From Arion vulgaris (taxonomy: Eukaryota > Mollusca > Gastropoda > Stylommatophora > Arionidae): 64,000 nt of DNA. Under the pieces are notes generated by a model that ran no database searches, was not told the origin of the DNA, and saw nothing but the letters and a program-made list of their open reading frames with translations. Position numbers and translations under genes: made by a program. Within the stretch, counting starts at the first letter, position 1, and every line of letters starts with the position of its first letter. Shown in pieces: positions 28,235-39,870 of this stretch. The stretch is taken from assembly GCA_020796225.1 (NCBI GenBank), contig CM036754.1, positions 43,646,420-43,710,419 on the forward strand. Direction: 5' to 3'.

Positions 28235-28470
28235 GTTCTAACGCCGAAGGATTGACTTCATTGCACCAGGTTTTACCCCATATGGCTCGGCCTCGCTCCA
28301 CAGAAATGGCACACCACCTGCCGAGAGTTTTACACAAACTCTGTAGCTCCAGCAACAATCCTAGGGGTCTCTAGAAAAACGCACCCATGAACAGATCAGT
28401 GCAGTCTGGATTTGAACTCATGAACTTGTGACCTTCACAAGGCGAAGGCTTTTCCACAGAGACCCCCTAC
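28235..28470 (-). mobile_element. SINE-A, minus strand
   Basis: The + strand shows CGAAGGATTGACTTCATTGC, ACCAGGTTTTACCCCATATG, CAACAATCCTAGGGGTCTCT and the complement of the tRNA head ending GGGGTCTCTGTGGAAAAGCC on the minus strand. Confidence 0.8.
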
Positions 28471-28639
28471 AGACATGTAAACTGTCTCTAGTTCTCATAA
28501 TTTGTACATTTTGAATATTATCAGATGTTGACCTGTGATTTGATCAGTGCCATAATTATATATATATATCTATACATTATATCAGTTTCTATGTTTAGCT
28601 TGTTGGTTAGTGCTTACCAACATTACACAAACTATGTTG

Positions 28640-28755
28640 CAGGCTGACCTATAGGTGCTTAGTCCCTAAAAAAGCAGACAGTGAGTTTAAATTGTTAAGT
28701 CCACTCTAGACTGACCTATAGGTGCTTAGTCCCCCAAAGCAGACAGTGAGTTTGA
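28640..28755. repeat. Short direct duplication
   Basis: GCTGACCTATAGGTGCTTAG with GCAGACAGTGAGTTT occurs twice, about 65 bases apart. Confidence 0.75.
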
Positions 28756-28764
28756 AATGTAATG

Positions 28765-29015
28765 TAATCAATAAATAGGCATTGAACAAGTATTAGGGCT
28801 TCCAGAAAAACAAATTACCAAAAACACAATTCGAACCACAAACCCTTATTTCTTACAGCAGCAATTGCCTAGATCTACAGACCAGCGTATTTAAGAACAC
28901 AACCAGCTAGATGGGTGCTGTAAGAAGTAAGCGTTTGTGGTTCAAATCCTGTGTTTTGTCATTTGTTTTTTCTAGAAGCTACTAATACTTATTCACTGTC
29001 TATTTATTGATCTTA
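28765..29015. mobile_element. Inverted pair of SINE-E copies
   Basis: The left arm (about 28765-28910) is SINE-E on the minus strand, with B box TGGTTCGAATTG in complement. The right arm (about 28912-29015) is SINE-E on the + strand with GTGGTTCAAATCC, lacking its 5' part. The arms pair over about 105 bases around a spacer near 50 bases. Other copies: 55141-55266 and 62180-62335. Confidence 0.75.
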
Positions 29016-29399
29016 TTCATTGATTCTGGTGCTTCCCCCTGTGGTTCTTACAGTAGCCAGATTGTAGGGTATGGGGTGCTCCCAAGTATACAGGAGTTAG
29101 GAGTGTCAATTATTCTCCTCACTTGGGAAACATCTGGTGGGGAAATTAACCTACAACCCTTTTGTGTTCAATTTGAAAATGTAGACATATTCATCTTGTA
29201 TGTACATATTTGACCAGTTCTGTTTTCTATTTGTTGGCATTATGGAAATACTGCTTGAAGTTCAAGTGCATTTCTTTTCCATATATTGTCACATTTCATT
29301 ATATGAGTATATATGTATACATTGTAATTATTGCCATTCAGAATTATGCATGCTGACATTAGTGCCCTTATCTAGTTAGCTTCATTTCTCACTTTCATG

Positions 29400-29745
29400 A
29401 CTTTCTAACCCCGATTGGGGCATAGGCCCTCAACCAACTAATGCCAAGTCTTCCTATCTCTAGCCATCTCCTGCAGCTCCCTCCATATCTTCTTTATATT
29501 GTTGATATCTGCCTCCAAATCTCATCTCCATGTATTTCTAGGCCTCCTTTCTTTTGCTGTCCGTGTGGGTTCCAGGAAATGACCCTTCTTGTTATATTGC
29601 CTTCTGATTTTCTCAAAGTGTGCCCTATCCAGTGACAGCATTTTTTTTAAACCTCTTGGTTCACTGGAATCTGTCTTGTTCTCTCCATAGGTTCCCCATT
29701 TGTGACCCTATCATACCATCTCAGTCTCTCCTAGCTTCATTTGCA
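29400..29745 (-). pseudogene. LINE C-terminal fragment
   Basis: Minus strand: RWYDRVTNG, then across frameshifts the tail with KYMEMRFGG, DMEGAAGDG and LVGGPMPQSG-like sequence. This corresponds to the TWRRDLEADI..LVEGLCPNRG ending of a common LINE group. The same end appears at 37785-37890 and 39785-39870. Confidence 0.65.
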
Positions 29746-29884
29746 TGACACATTTAACCTAGTACAACATTTTTAAAATTAAAACATCTTTTTTAAACTG
29801 TTGGCAGCCATTATCTTTCAGACTCCAAGATCTGGATGACTTTTTGGAACATTTGTCTTCATTCAAAGACAGATAATGTAAAAC

Positions 29885-30130
29885 TTATTCTTCAAACGCT
29901 CTATATTGACCACTTGTTAAACCACTCATTGTGATTTGTATGTGATTGTACTTTGTGCCAGTTATACATGCATCTACAAGTAGGCCAGCACATCCGATTT
30001 CTGCGACGCGTTTTAACTAGGGTAGCTTCCCTAGGCCCTACCTCAGTCGCCTCTTACGACATGCCTTGTAGGTTGCAGTGTTACTATTCTTTGCTCCCCT
30101 TGTGGCCCCAGCAACACACAGGCATAATGG
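29885..30130 (-). mobile_element. SINE-C, minus strand
   Basis: CTTCAAACGCTCTATATTGA, CTACAAGTAGGCCAGCACAT, CCTCAGTCGCCTCTTACGAC and AGCAACACACAGGC, all in family order. Confidence 0.8.
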
Positions 30131-30419
30131 AAAACACAAAACATCTTACAAACACATGTAGATACCACTAACTGGTACTGTGCCCAGACACTTGAGTTAT
30201 TAAAAAAAAAACAATTTGATTTTTTAACTATCCCTTCCTTCACATCTTTCAGTCTCTCTCATTTGTTATTTTGACAATATTGATCAAGAGGAAGGTAAGA
30301 AAGTGTCAGCATGTTTCTAGACAGTGTTTGTCGTTTAGTGGAAGTCATTGTTGTGATGATGAATGAGTTAATTTGATCATCATGTCTGTCCAGTAGTTGT
30401 TGACTAGATAAAGTTATGT

Positions 30420-30910
30420 TATGTGATCGGCTTCATGGCACATTGGACATTCCCATGCGTGCTCTGTCCTTCGCTGCAGCAGCCATCCTAAAGTCCACTT
30501 GCTCACCTTACCCATAAGAAGTTGATTAGTATTATAGTGTATCTTCTCTCTCTACCACGAAGACGACATTGTCTGGCATGTCCAAACTTAACTACTAATT
30601 CCCCTTCGTTCAGACTCACCCATCTCACATAAATGAGAGCGTACTGCATTGATGATATCGAGTCTCTCCATACTTCTGCCCGCTTGAGTTGGGGCATTGT
30701 TTGCAAGAAGGTCAGCATGCTTGTTATCTTGCACCCCAACATGTCCAGGTGTGTACAGCGAAGTCATTTTCTTGAGATGTGATCTCCGAATGCTGTCCAC
30801 CCATTCCATACGCAGACTTCCAGATTCAATACTTTGAAGCATATTCATCGAGTCTGATATGATAATTGTATGGGTTACCTGTTGCTCAGCCACCCATGAG
30901 AGAGCCCTGA
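30420..30910 (-). pseudogene. LINE RNase H domain, C-terminal half
   Basis: Minus strand from about 30893: THTIIISDSMNMLQSIESG (catalytic Asp in SDS), then TSLYTPGHVGVQDNKHADLL carrying the GHxGVxxNxxAD motif with the last catalytic Asp. After a frameshift comes CRLRGRERRYTII. It is the best preserved RNase H block in the window, although the polymerase part is absent. Confidence 0.8.
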
Positions 30911-31129
30911 TTAGATAATGAGAATAGTTGACTAGATGTATGTCTAGTTCTGACTGTGCAGTGAGTTAGAAAGTAACAGTTCTCCTATAATGTTGTTGTA
31001 GGGGTGTGGAGATATTACAATACTGGAGGTCTTTGTATTTGTGGGTTTGAAATGGTCATCTCTCGTCCCTAACTCAGCTGGATTGACAGAAGCATGATTG
31101 AACCATTTGAAATGTGAAGGTAGCATACT

Positions 31130-31365
31130 AACCGCTTGACTAGACCAGCATTCTAACCACGTTATGCCATTACTCTAACCACTTGACTATGCCATTACTC
31201 TAACCACATTACTCTAACCATTTGACTATGCCAGTACCATAACCACATTACTCTAACCACTTCACTATGCCATTACTATAACCACATTACTCTAACCACT
31301 TTACTATGCCATTACTCTAACCACATCACTATGCCATTACTATAACCACATTACTCTAACCACAC
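31130..31365. repeat. Short-period array (TAACCAC-rich)
   Basis: About ten irregular copies of CATTACTCTAACCACTTGAC and TATGC with internal deletions. Copies switch between 20- and 45-base spacing. Confidence 0.85.
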
Positions 31366-31824
31366 ACATCAATGCTTATGCAATATGTATAACTATCAAA
31401 AATATCTCCACTTTTATCAACACAAATTGCCAATCTACTGTTGACATCCATATTAAGAAACTATCCTAGACCTCCACACCATCAATCCATTTCACAGATG
31501 TCGTCATCCTTGTTAAACCCCAGAAGACACCTACCCGCATTCAGCCATAAAACCAGTATTGCTTAAAACCCAATATGCAAATCACTTATCTAACATCAAC
31601 TTAATGATATCTTATATATATGATAACACATTCTTTGTTTAGTGTATATAATGATTCATTATTCACTTGTGTGTTTATGTCCAGTAGTTTTGTTTCGATT
31701 TTCTTTTGTCAATAATTGCATCAGAAATATATATCAGACATTTTTGTAAATAGAAATTAACTATCAGATTTGAAACCAAATAAACCAAAAACCAAAGTCG
31801 TAAGGCAGCAGGATACATTTTTTG

Positions 31825-32995
31825 CTGGCTGATCATGCTATGGTAATCCCTCGCTAACTTTCGTTTTGGGAAATTATGCTATAGTAATCCTCGCTAGCTT
31901 TGGTTTTGTGGAAATTATGCTATGGTAATCCCTCGCTAGCTTTAGTTTTGTGGAAATTATGCTATGGTAATCCCTCGCTAACTTTAGTTTTGTGGAAATT
32001 ATGCTATGGTAATCCCTCGCTAGCTTTAGTTTTGTGGAAATTATGCTATGGTAATCCCTCGCTAGCTTTAGTTTGTGGAAATTATGCTATGGTAATCCCT
32101 CGCTAGCTTTAGTTTTGTGGAAATTATGCTATGGTAATCCCTCGCTAACTTTAGTTTTGTGGAAATTATGCTATGGTAATCCCTCGCTAGCTTTAGTTTG
32201 TGGAAATTATGCTATGGTAATCCCTCGCTAGCTTTAGTTTTGTGGAAATTATGCTATGGTAATCCCTCGCTAGCTTTAGTTTTGTGGAAATTATGCTATG
32301 GTAATCCCTCGCTAGCTTTAGTTTTGTGGAAATTATGCTATGGTAATCCCTCGCTAACTTTAGTTTTGTGGAAATTATGCTATGGTAATCCCTCGCTAGC
32401 TTTAGTTTTGTGGAATATTTTATGCAGGCTGACCCTGCTATGGTAATTCCTTGCTAACTTTAGTTTTGGGGAATATTATTCTTCGGTGGCTGACCTGCTA
32501 CAGTAGCCCCTCGCTAACTTTAGTTTTGGGAATGTTATTCTACGGTGGCTGACCCTGCTATAGTAGTCCCTCGCTAGCTTTAGTTTTGTGGAATATTTTA
32601 TGCAGGCTGACCCTGCTATGGTAATTCCTTGCTAACTTTAGTTTTGGGGAATATTATTCTTCGGTGGCTGACCCTGCTACAGTAGTCCCTCGCTAACTTT
32701 AGTTTTGGGGAATGTTATTCTACGGTGGCTGACCCTGCTATGGTAATCCCTCGCTAACTTTAGTTTTGGGGAATGTTATTCTACGGTGGCTGACCCTGCT
32801 ATAGTAATCCCTCGCTAACTTTAGTTTTGGGGAATGTTATTCTATGTTTGCTAACCCTGCTGTGGTAGTCCCTGGCTAACTTTAGTTTGGGGGAATGTTA
32901 TTCTATGTTTGCTAACCCTGCTGTGGTAGTCCCTGGCTAACTTTAGTTTGGGGGAATGTTATTCTACGTTGGCTGAACATAACACAGTAATACCT
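31825..32995. repeat. Composite 42/61-bp minisatellite, about 23 copies
   Basis: The left half is about 13 copies of a 42-base unit (TTATGCTATGGTAATCCCTC then GCTAGCTTTAGTTTTGTGGA). The right half is about ten copies of a longer 61-base unit that adds ATTCTACGGTGGCTGACCCT. The short unit looks like the long one minus about 19 bases. Open frames across it are by-products of the 42-base period. Confidence 0.95.
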
Positions 32996-33279
32996 CAATA
33001 ACTTTGCTTTTGAAAAAATATGTTCTTAACAAATTGTTAAAAATGAATAGAATCATATACAAGTTATTGTTGAGTGATAGTCAGAGAGATACTCGTTCTC
33101 TGTTATGTGTACATTTGATTCAGTTATATTTGATGGAAGTAAATAGTGGTCAACATATTAACTGACAAGAATGTCACTGAAAGTTATGTAGGAGATGTGA
33201 CTTTGTAGTAGAATGTTCATAATACCAAGAACAGTGGGAACTACACATGAAGATGAGATGCAGTGTGGTCAATGAGGAT

Positions 33280-33425
33280 ATACAGAGTGAGTGAAATACA
33301 GTGAGATGGGGGGTGTGTCCAATGAGGAGATACAAAGTGAGTGAAATACAGTGAGATGGGGGGTGTGACCAACAGATGAGATACAGAATGAAGTCAGTGA
33401 CATGCAATGTGTCCAATGATGAGAT
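33280..33425. repeat. Approximately 50-bp tandem repeat, 2.5 copies
   Basis: GTGAGTGAAATACAGTGAGA with GGGGGGTGTG and CCAATGAGGAGATAC repeated. Confidence 0.85.
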
Positions 33426-33639
33426 GATGTGAGCATTGATCAGCTGGAGACAATTGTCATATTTATATCTTATAGTTATGTAAGAGAACAGTTGTAGAAC
33501 ATCATGAGAAAAATTAACTGATAACAAGATAGTAAAGAGAGAATATCCATAGCAGATTCATCCAATGGCACAGAACAAAAAGGTCAGAAACTGAATTGAA
33601 TAGGAAGTTGTGAAGATCCATGATGTTTGATTGTCATGT

Positions 33640-33765
33640 AGGGGATTAAAGCCTCTATAAGCTGAGACATGCTCTTTCAACCTATGGAAGAACCTTGTTT
33701 TGGTTATATCAAAGTGTGTAGGCCAACAAACATGAAAAATAAAAATTAACTCCTTTCGGACAATA
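33640..33765. repeat. Repeat-K copy
   Basis: TAGGGGATTAAAGCCTCT, GGTTATATCAAAGTGTGTAG and GCCAACAAACATGAAAAATA are shared with 43815-43930 at high identity. Nature unknown. Confidence 0.65.
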
Positions 33766-33889
33766 CAAAGGTACACATGACTACATACGCTAGAGTTATT
33801 TTACGCTAGAGAGTTCTTTTATGAGCGATGGAGTGACTCTCCAACTTCATTCATGTTACTGGCCATGCTATAAGGGGAGGGGTTCTAAG

Positions 33890-34230
33890 TATGTCATTTG
33901 AGGTGCATTCCCTCGTGGAGCCAGTTGGATATTTTTCCAGAGATCCCTGATCTCAGTGTAGGTGAGATCAAGTTCCAAGTACTATCGGAGATGGATGATA
34001 AAATGTAGATTCCGGGTTCAATTTGAGCTCGTAAAAGAACCCTTGGCAGTTCAAAATCGAGAAGAGCTGGCGGAAAGTCACTGCCCTGGCAAAATTTATT
34101 AGAAAAAAATAAAAAATTAAATTCCTACAAAAATATCTTCACCATCTTCAAAATTACAACGGGAACCTTGCCAGTGCTACATATGGTTACTCACCAAAGT
34201 GCAATGATGATGGTCCTATCAATCAATATC
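33890..34230 (+). mobile_element. SINE-F, + strand
   Basis: TTTTTCCAGAGATCCCTGAT, CTCAGTGTAGGTGAGATCAA, CGGGTTCAATTTGAGC, an A-rich stretch, then CCAGTGCTACAT and CAATGATGATGGTCCTATCA with an ATCA-type end. The GAGATCTTCCTG block is deleted. Confidence 0.75.
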
Positions 34231-34314
34231 TTCACAAATAGTATTTGTTAAAGCTACAACCAAGACTGGTACCATATATTATTCTATGAATATCTAACAG
34301 ACATATTTGCTGTA

Positions 34315-34317
<3 letters not shown>

Positions 34318-34353
<36 letters not shown>

Positions 34354-34362
34354 TATATATGT
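34318..34362. repeat. (TA)n microsatellite
   Basis: TA dinucleotide run with a short interruption (AAATAAAT). Confidence 0.9.
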
Positions 34363-34554
34363 ATGCACTGTATCTTTATTCAGATATCACTTAACCGTTA
34401 ATTCTCACCTACAGCTCCTGTTGTCCACAAAATGTATTTCAATATTACTGTTAACAAACATCTTGAACAAAGAAATGGTACACATCCAACCATTATTTAT
34501 GAGGGAAAAATTAAGCATGTGCACTGCCTCGACTTGAAAATCAGCAGCTTAATG

Positions 34555-35120
34555 TTTGATGTCTCCTGTATGCAAGTGACTTCTGTCCCAAACAACTGGA
34601 CAGTTGATGCCTCCTGTATGCAAGTGACTTCTGTCCCAAACAATTGGACAGTTGATGCCTCCTGTATGCAAGTGACTTCTGTCCCAAACAACTGGACAGT
34701 TGATGTCTTCTATATGCGTGACTTCTGTCCCAAACAACTGGACAGTTGTCTTCTGTATGCAAGTGACTTCTGTCCAAAACAACTGGACAGTTGATGCCTC
34801 CTGTATGCAAGTGACTTCTGTCCCAAACAACTGGACAGTTGAACATTTGATGCCTCCTGTATGCAAGTGACTTCTGTCCCAAACAACTGGACAGCTGATG
34901 CCCCCTGTATGCAAGTGACCTATGTCCCAAACAACTGGACAGTTGGACATTTGATATTTCCCGTATGTAGGTTTGGACAGTTGATGCCTCCTGTAAGCAA
35001 GTGACCTATGTCCCATACAACTGAATCGTTCATTCCCCTGTATGCAAGCCACCATTGTCCCAAACAACTGGACCGTTCATTCCCCTGTATGCAGGCCACC
35101 TATGTCCTAAACAACTGATT
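34555..35120. repeat. 48-bp minisatellite, about 11 copies
   Basis: Unit TTGATGCCTCCTGTATGCAA followed by GTGACTTCTGTCCCAAACAA and CTGGACAG. Regular copies on the left give way to variants with insertions (GTTGAACATTTGATG) and substitutions on the right. Long ORFs on both strands come from the 48-base period. Confidence 0.95.
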
Positions 35121-35265
35121 ATGGTGGTGATCCTTATCTGTAAGTTTCCCAGAGATAACAGCTCAGTACCTTAGACTGCTCTAAAGACTGTTAGTATAGA
35201 GGTATAGAGAAGATACCAGACCTGTAGTCAGTATTTTGAGACTCCCAGTCTAGCGAACCCATTTG

Positions 35266-35278
35266 CACACACACACAT

Positions 35279-35314
<36 letters not shown>

Positions 35315-35315
35315 G
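35266..35315. repeat. (CA)n(TA)n microsatellite
   Basis: CA dinucleotides grading into TA dinucleotides. Confidence 0.9.
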
Positions 35316-35734
35316 TAATCATGACTTCAATATTAAAGCAGTAAGTCAACTGAATATAGAAATACATATTGGACTTTGTATTCAGACAAGATAACTAATT
35401 CTCAGCTTCAATGCAATAAACTGACATGTCAATTAAACAGTGTTTTGCTTTTCAGTTATGTAGTTTTTGCTTCTTTCATTGAATACTACATCAAGCACAT
35501 ACTTAATGCCTTTTTCTTTCTTGAAAGATAACAAATAATGATATACCAAGAAGAGAACAACCAAAAACAATAATGAAAATTATTCAGTAAATGCAAGAAG
35601 AAATTTTTTAAATCATCTTTTGAAGCCTAACAGAATCTATTTTTTTTAAATATAGAAAGTTTTTTTGATTATCAAATTAAATATCTAGAAAAACTACTTG
35701 ATAATACCATTCATGTCATAACCAATTCATTAGA

Positions 35735-35905
35735 AAAGATTAAAATTCCTACAAAAATATCTTAACCATCTTCAAAATAACATCCCCTCGCCAGTGCTAC
35801 AGAGTTGGTGCACTGCAGCTGAGATCTTCCTGTGTAAGAAAGAGATCGGAGCATATATGGTTACTCACCTAAGTTCAATAATGATGGTCCAATCAATCAA
35901 TAAAA
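35735..35905 (+). mobile_element. SINE-F 3' half
   Basis: ATTCCTACAAAAATATCTTA, CCTCGCCAGTGCTACAGAGT, GAGATCTTCCTGTGTAAG and AATGATGGTCCAATCAATCA with an ATCA-type end. Confidence 0.75.
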
Positions 35906-35924
35906 GAACAACATGAAATGATTT

Positions 35925-36110
35925 GGACACCTGACAAGTATGCCTTGGTATCATTTCTACCACATATAGAGTCACACTGAAAAAGTATAACGAGTACAGA
36001 GCAAGAGGAAGACCATGCAAAAAAAGGAACCAGCATCAAGAACAGCCTTAAGATAATGAATAACGGCTTACAAAGTGCCTTAGAGCAAGCACACACAAGA
36101 TCATAACACT
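35925..36110 (+). pseudogene. LINE tail, weak
   Basis: In + frames it reads weakly as a LINE C-terminus: basic RGRP-like sequence near 35998-36020 and SLKIMNNGLQSALEQAHTRS near 36043-36102. It ends just before a TC run. The assignment rests on short similarity. Confidence 0.4.
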
Positions 36111-36477
36111 TCTCTCTCTCTCTCTCTGCCTTTTACCCGGATAACACTTATATTAAAAAGTAAATGGTGGGAGAGAAGATGAAGGTGACATGTTCATATT
36201 TCAAAATGGTTATATCCAATTGAAAAGAGTTGATATTGCTGCAAACTACAACACAAAAGTAACAAACACTTTTATGAACTAACAAAAAAGAAGCTCTTTC
36301 ATGACTATTAATTATCAACAGATTTTAAGTGCATCATGATGATGTATGTACAAAATTACAGTAGTCTCAATTCATTCATACTTTTAGTATTTAATTAATT
36401 TTTTGGTAAAACATAACATGAACAAAAATACAATTTTTTATATATAACAAAGACAAATCTAAAAATTATTTTCTTCG

Positions 36478-36612
36478 CATTCATCTGCATATGAATTCAG
36501 TTGTAGTCATGACACACAATATAGCACCTATGACTTATTTGTAAGTGAAGGCTTGCCTTACTTATCACCATTGTCCCTCTCATTCAGGCGAGCCTTACTC
36601 TGACTTCAGTAT
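36478..36612 (+). mobile_element. Repeat-I, fullest copy
   Basis: CGCATTCATCTGCATATGAA, GTAGTCATGACACA, GTGAAGGCTTGCCTTACTTA, TCACCATTGTCCCTCTCATT and CAGGCGAGCCTTACTCTGAC. The internal near-palindrome AAGGCTTGCC/GGCGAGCCTT is kept in all copies. Confidence 0.6.
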
Positions 36613-36679
36613 ACACTGGTGGCTCAGTAATTTGAGGCAAGCGAAGTGCATGGGGTTCTATGGCTCGTAGAGGGACTGA

Positions 36680-36985
36680 GATGGTATGATAAGATTACGA
36701 CGAGGAACTCAGAGAAAGAACTAAGCAGATACCAGTGGAGAAAGAGTTAAGGAAGAGGCGATGGATAGGACACACATTGAGAAGACCAACTGGAAGCATA
36801 GCAAGACAGGGACTGTTTTGAAACTCGCAGGGAAAGAGGAGTAGAGGAAGGACTAGACATATCTGGAGAAGAGAGCTGGAGACTGATATTAAAAGGATAA
36901 GTAAAACATGGAAAGAATTGGAAGGGATGGCAAGAGAGGAAGAGAAGTGCTCCGTTGGGAGTTGAAAGGTGAAGAAGAGATGGGC
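36680..36985 (+). pseudogene. LINE C-terminal fragment
   Basis: Broken + frames give RRWIGHTLRRPTGSIARQ-like sequence, GRTRHIWRRELETDIKRISK and TWKELEGMAREEEKCSVGS. It is related to the tails at 29400-29745 and 52620-52775. Confidence 0.7.
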
Positions 36986-37164
36986 ATTTACTGCAAGCTC
37001 CGGATGCAAAACTAATAATGAGGACAGAGGTGCTGTAACTACAAGTAGTCATATAAGGAAGATTAAAGCGGTTACCATGGCTCTGAAGTTGTTGAGTACA
37101 CAGGAATTCACATGTGTGTGTACTGAGCGACTCAATAAATATGATCAAGAAAACTTAGGCGGCA

Positions 37165-37400
37165 GGATTTTTTTTCTCGATCCAGAAGCACTTGAGTTTT
37201 TAACTCTTCGGCTCGGTGCCATGGACATCATAACACTTCGATTCTGTGCCACGAACACTGTAAATCTGGAGAACCTGTGGTTTTTCTGCCAGCCCGCGGA
37301 ATTGAACCGCATTCACAGGGGGCTTGTCACCAGTCGTCCAACGCGCTATGAACACGCTGGGGAGGCGGGCAAGACTAGCAGGATAAGGCTTGTCACACTG
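37165..37400 (-). mobile_element. SINE-G, minus strand, tRNA-like head
   Basis: Minus strand: AGCGTGTTCATAGCGCGTTG (A-box region) and GCGGTTCAATTCCGCGGGC (B box with paired T stem), then a body containing GTGCCATGGACA-type and AAGTGCTTCTGGATCGAG sequence. Copies also lie at 51030-51200 and 51262-51400. The 174-codon + strand ORF over this region (36969-37493) spans three different repeats, so it is not a gene. Confidence 0.65.
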
Positions 37401-37404
37401 TGCC

Positions 37405-37555
37405 CAAACACAATTTTCATGAGATCCCTAGGATTGTTGCTAGAGCTAGAGTTTGTGCAACACTCTCAGCAGATGGCATGCCATCTCTGCTGATAGAGAC
37501 GGAGCCGTACAAGGAAATAAGGTGCAATGAAGTCAAACCTTCGCCTTTAAACAAT
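37405..37555 (+). mobile_element. SINE-A body, 5'-truncated
   Basis: GAGATCCCTAGGATTGTTGC, CAACACTCTCAGCAGATGGC, GACGGAGCCGTACAAGG and GTGCAATGAAGTCAAACCTT follow SINE-A from just after its tRNA head. Confidence 0.75.
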
Positions 37556-37784
37556 TTTCTTAATTGTTCATACATAAAATATTGACTTTAAAAAAGTTAA
37601 ACTGTATAATAAAAATAAGATAAGCAGAAAGGCTTCTGTAACTAGAAATATTTTGTTAATAATTTGACACTTATTTTACCCGCATACTGTGTTTTCACTT
37701 AGATTTGATTACTTACTTACAAGCAAATGAACACTTTGCCGACCAGCAATCTAGAGCATTGCTGTCTCCCATTACCAAGGGTAA

Positions 37785-37890
37785 GAGCTGGAGGGAGCTA
37801 CAGGAGATAGCTAGAGATAGGAAGACTTGACATGAGTTGGTTGAGGGCCTATGCCCCAATCCGGGTAAAAGGCAAGAGAGAGATAGATTA
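37785..37890 (+). pseudogene. LINE extreme 3' end
   Basis: GGAGATAGCTAGAGATAGGA and GTTGGTTGAGGGCCTATGCC match the complement of 29408-29470 and the + strand at 39800-39850. Confidence 0.65.
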
Positions 37891-38510
37891 CCAAGGGTGT
37901 TTGCAGATTTCTTTCAAAATAACTATTTAAAATTAAATTCATAAAAAATGTAAAAACCAACATATTGTTTGGAAATTTGCTGATCACCATTATGAATGGT
38001 TGCTACATTCAAAAAAAGTATTTTCAGCAAATAAGTCACATAATTATGGCGGTCATCTTGATTTTATGTGACTATTTATAGAAATTTTAGGATACATTTT
38101 AAAACCATCCTTTTCTTCCAGTTTTTAGTGAAATTGTTTCATTTCAGGGCAATCAAAGAAATTTCTGAAGAGATACAATTAAAGTCAACATCTTAGCTAT
38201 TTACATAACAAATATTGTCATCTTTCCAAGGAAACCTACTTTGGTTGTGGTCATCAACTTCCATTCTGTACTTGCTTTCACAGAAGCTAATCTCTATAAA
38301 GTTGTCTATTTATTCACAACTACTACAAAAAAATTTCAACAAACTATGGTATCTATTTCTTTTTTGGGACTAAACCAGCTTCTAATTGAAGCGTTTCCAT
38401 CAACAGTTGATTGTTTCTCCTTGATTCCATCACATCTTTATGCAAGATTCCTTGATTCTGTAAAATAGAAAACAAAGCTGTTTTCAAAATAATAACATAG
38501 TAGTTGTAGC
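37891..38510. other. Intergenic, nothing recognised
   Basis: AT-rich unique sequence; the ORF at 38241-38468 shows no recognisable feature. Confidence 0.5.
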
Positions 38511-38514
38511 ATTT

Positions 38515-38730
38515 GATTGATTGATAGAACCACCATCATTGCACTTCAGTGAATAATCATGGGTACTCTGGTCCGTTTCCTATATAGGATGATCTCAGCA
38601 GCGGAGCATGAACTCCATAGCACCGGCAAAGGACCCTAATGTCACTTTTTTAAAGATGGAGACAATTTGTACAGTTTTATTTCTAAATTTGCAATGAATT
38701 TTACTTTGGTAGCGGCTTTCCAGCCAAAGG
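38515..38730 (-). mobile_element. SINE-F, minus strand
   Basis: Starts TGATTGATTGATAG (complement of the ATCA-type tail), then CACCATCATTGCACTT, CATAGCACCGGCAAAGG and AGCGGCTTTCCAGCC. The head is missing. Confidence 0.75.
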
Positions 38731-39009
38731 TTATCAACTAGCAAATGCTAAACTTGCACACAGAACATACTTCTGATAATCCATCTCCTATAGGACTGGT
38801 ATTATCAATATAAGGGAAGACTGCAGTAAAACTATTTAGCAATGGTGAAACACTTAAAAAGTACAGTAGTTTTACAAAGTACAAAAACAATATACATCGA
38901 CGCTTCACAGAAAGGCCTTTATCAAGCAAATGATACAACAGAAGTGAAGAAAGTCAGACTTCCTATACGGCAGACATAGCATATACAGTCAGACAATAAA
39001 TCCGTAATG

Positions 39010-39510
39010 GTCCTGAAATCAAAATATGTGACAAAAAATGTGAAAAACTATAAATTACTTCAAGATGTAGAGCATTACAACTACTTTGGCAGTGATATAG
39101 ACAAAGAGGAGGAACAGATAGAGATGTTAAAATTAAAATACAGAATGCAAAAGTAGCTTTCAGTGCACTATAAAATCTATAGAGGTCTAAAGAAATCAAA
39201 TCTAGCACAAAAATTAGAATATTCAGCTCCAATATTAAAACAGTTCTGCTGTATGAGTCAACAGCATGGAGAACAACTAAAAAAGGAGCTGGCAAGGACA
39301 CACCTTGAGAAAATCCTAAGGGAATATAACAAGAAGTGCCCTTTTTGGAACCCCACAGGGAAAGCAGAGAGGAAAGCCTAGAAATACATGGAGAAGATAT
39401 TTAAAGGCAGAGATTAACAATATACAGACAGAGCCAACTATAAACTTATGGGCCTTCGGACTCGGGTAAGAATTATGGGAAATTGGACCACAACTACACC
39501 ACATGACCTC
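39010..39510 (+). pseudogene. LINE RT thumb and C-terminus
   Basis: In + frames it reads NYFGSDIDKEEEQIEMLKLK, then, across shifts, ILRVYNKKCPFWNPTGKAER and KGRD..NIQTEPT. This fits the YLGS..DKEGG..DVKIRIQKA block, the thumb, and the WNP.GKRKRGRP..TWRR tail of a well-known invertebrate LINE group. Catalytic motifs are absent. Confidence 0.75.
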
Positions 39511-39784
39511 GCATTCCAGTATTGTTGTATATAGACAAATTCATTTTAAAATCAACACAACATGCTAAATCAAGGTTATATTATGCAATAAGTTATGTTT
39601 AACAATAAGGAATATCAATATTATGAATATTTTTCACCAATAAATAACCATAGACTCACAGAATTTAGTAAAATTGAAAAAAAAAAAACTTGCAGTGTTC
39701 TATCAAACATATTTTCCAGCCCCTTCTCTGATCTAGGTAAGGGATTCCCCGGTCCGTTGTCTGGACTAGTTATCTAGAGTTGGC

Positions 39785-39870
39785 TGTGATACAGAAGAGC
39801 TGGAGGGGATAGCTAAAGATAGGAAGAGTTGGTTGAGGGCCTATGTCCCAACAGGGATACAAAAAGCATG
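39785..39870 (+). pseudogene. LINE extreme 3' end
   Basis: GCTGGAGGGGATAGCTAAAG and GAGTTGGTTGAGGGCCTATG repeat the terminus seen at 37785-37890. Confidence 0.6.

Noticed and set aside
34432..35067. ORFs of 120-172 codons on both strands
   Set aside because: They follow the 48-base minisatellite and start or end outside it in unique DNA without coding signs.
36969..37493. 174-codon ORF as a candidate gene
   Set aside because: It runs through a LINE tail, an antisense SINE-G and a SINE-A body in turn; each part is explained by a repeat present elsewhere.
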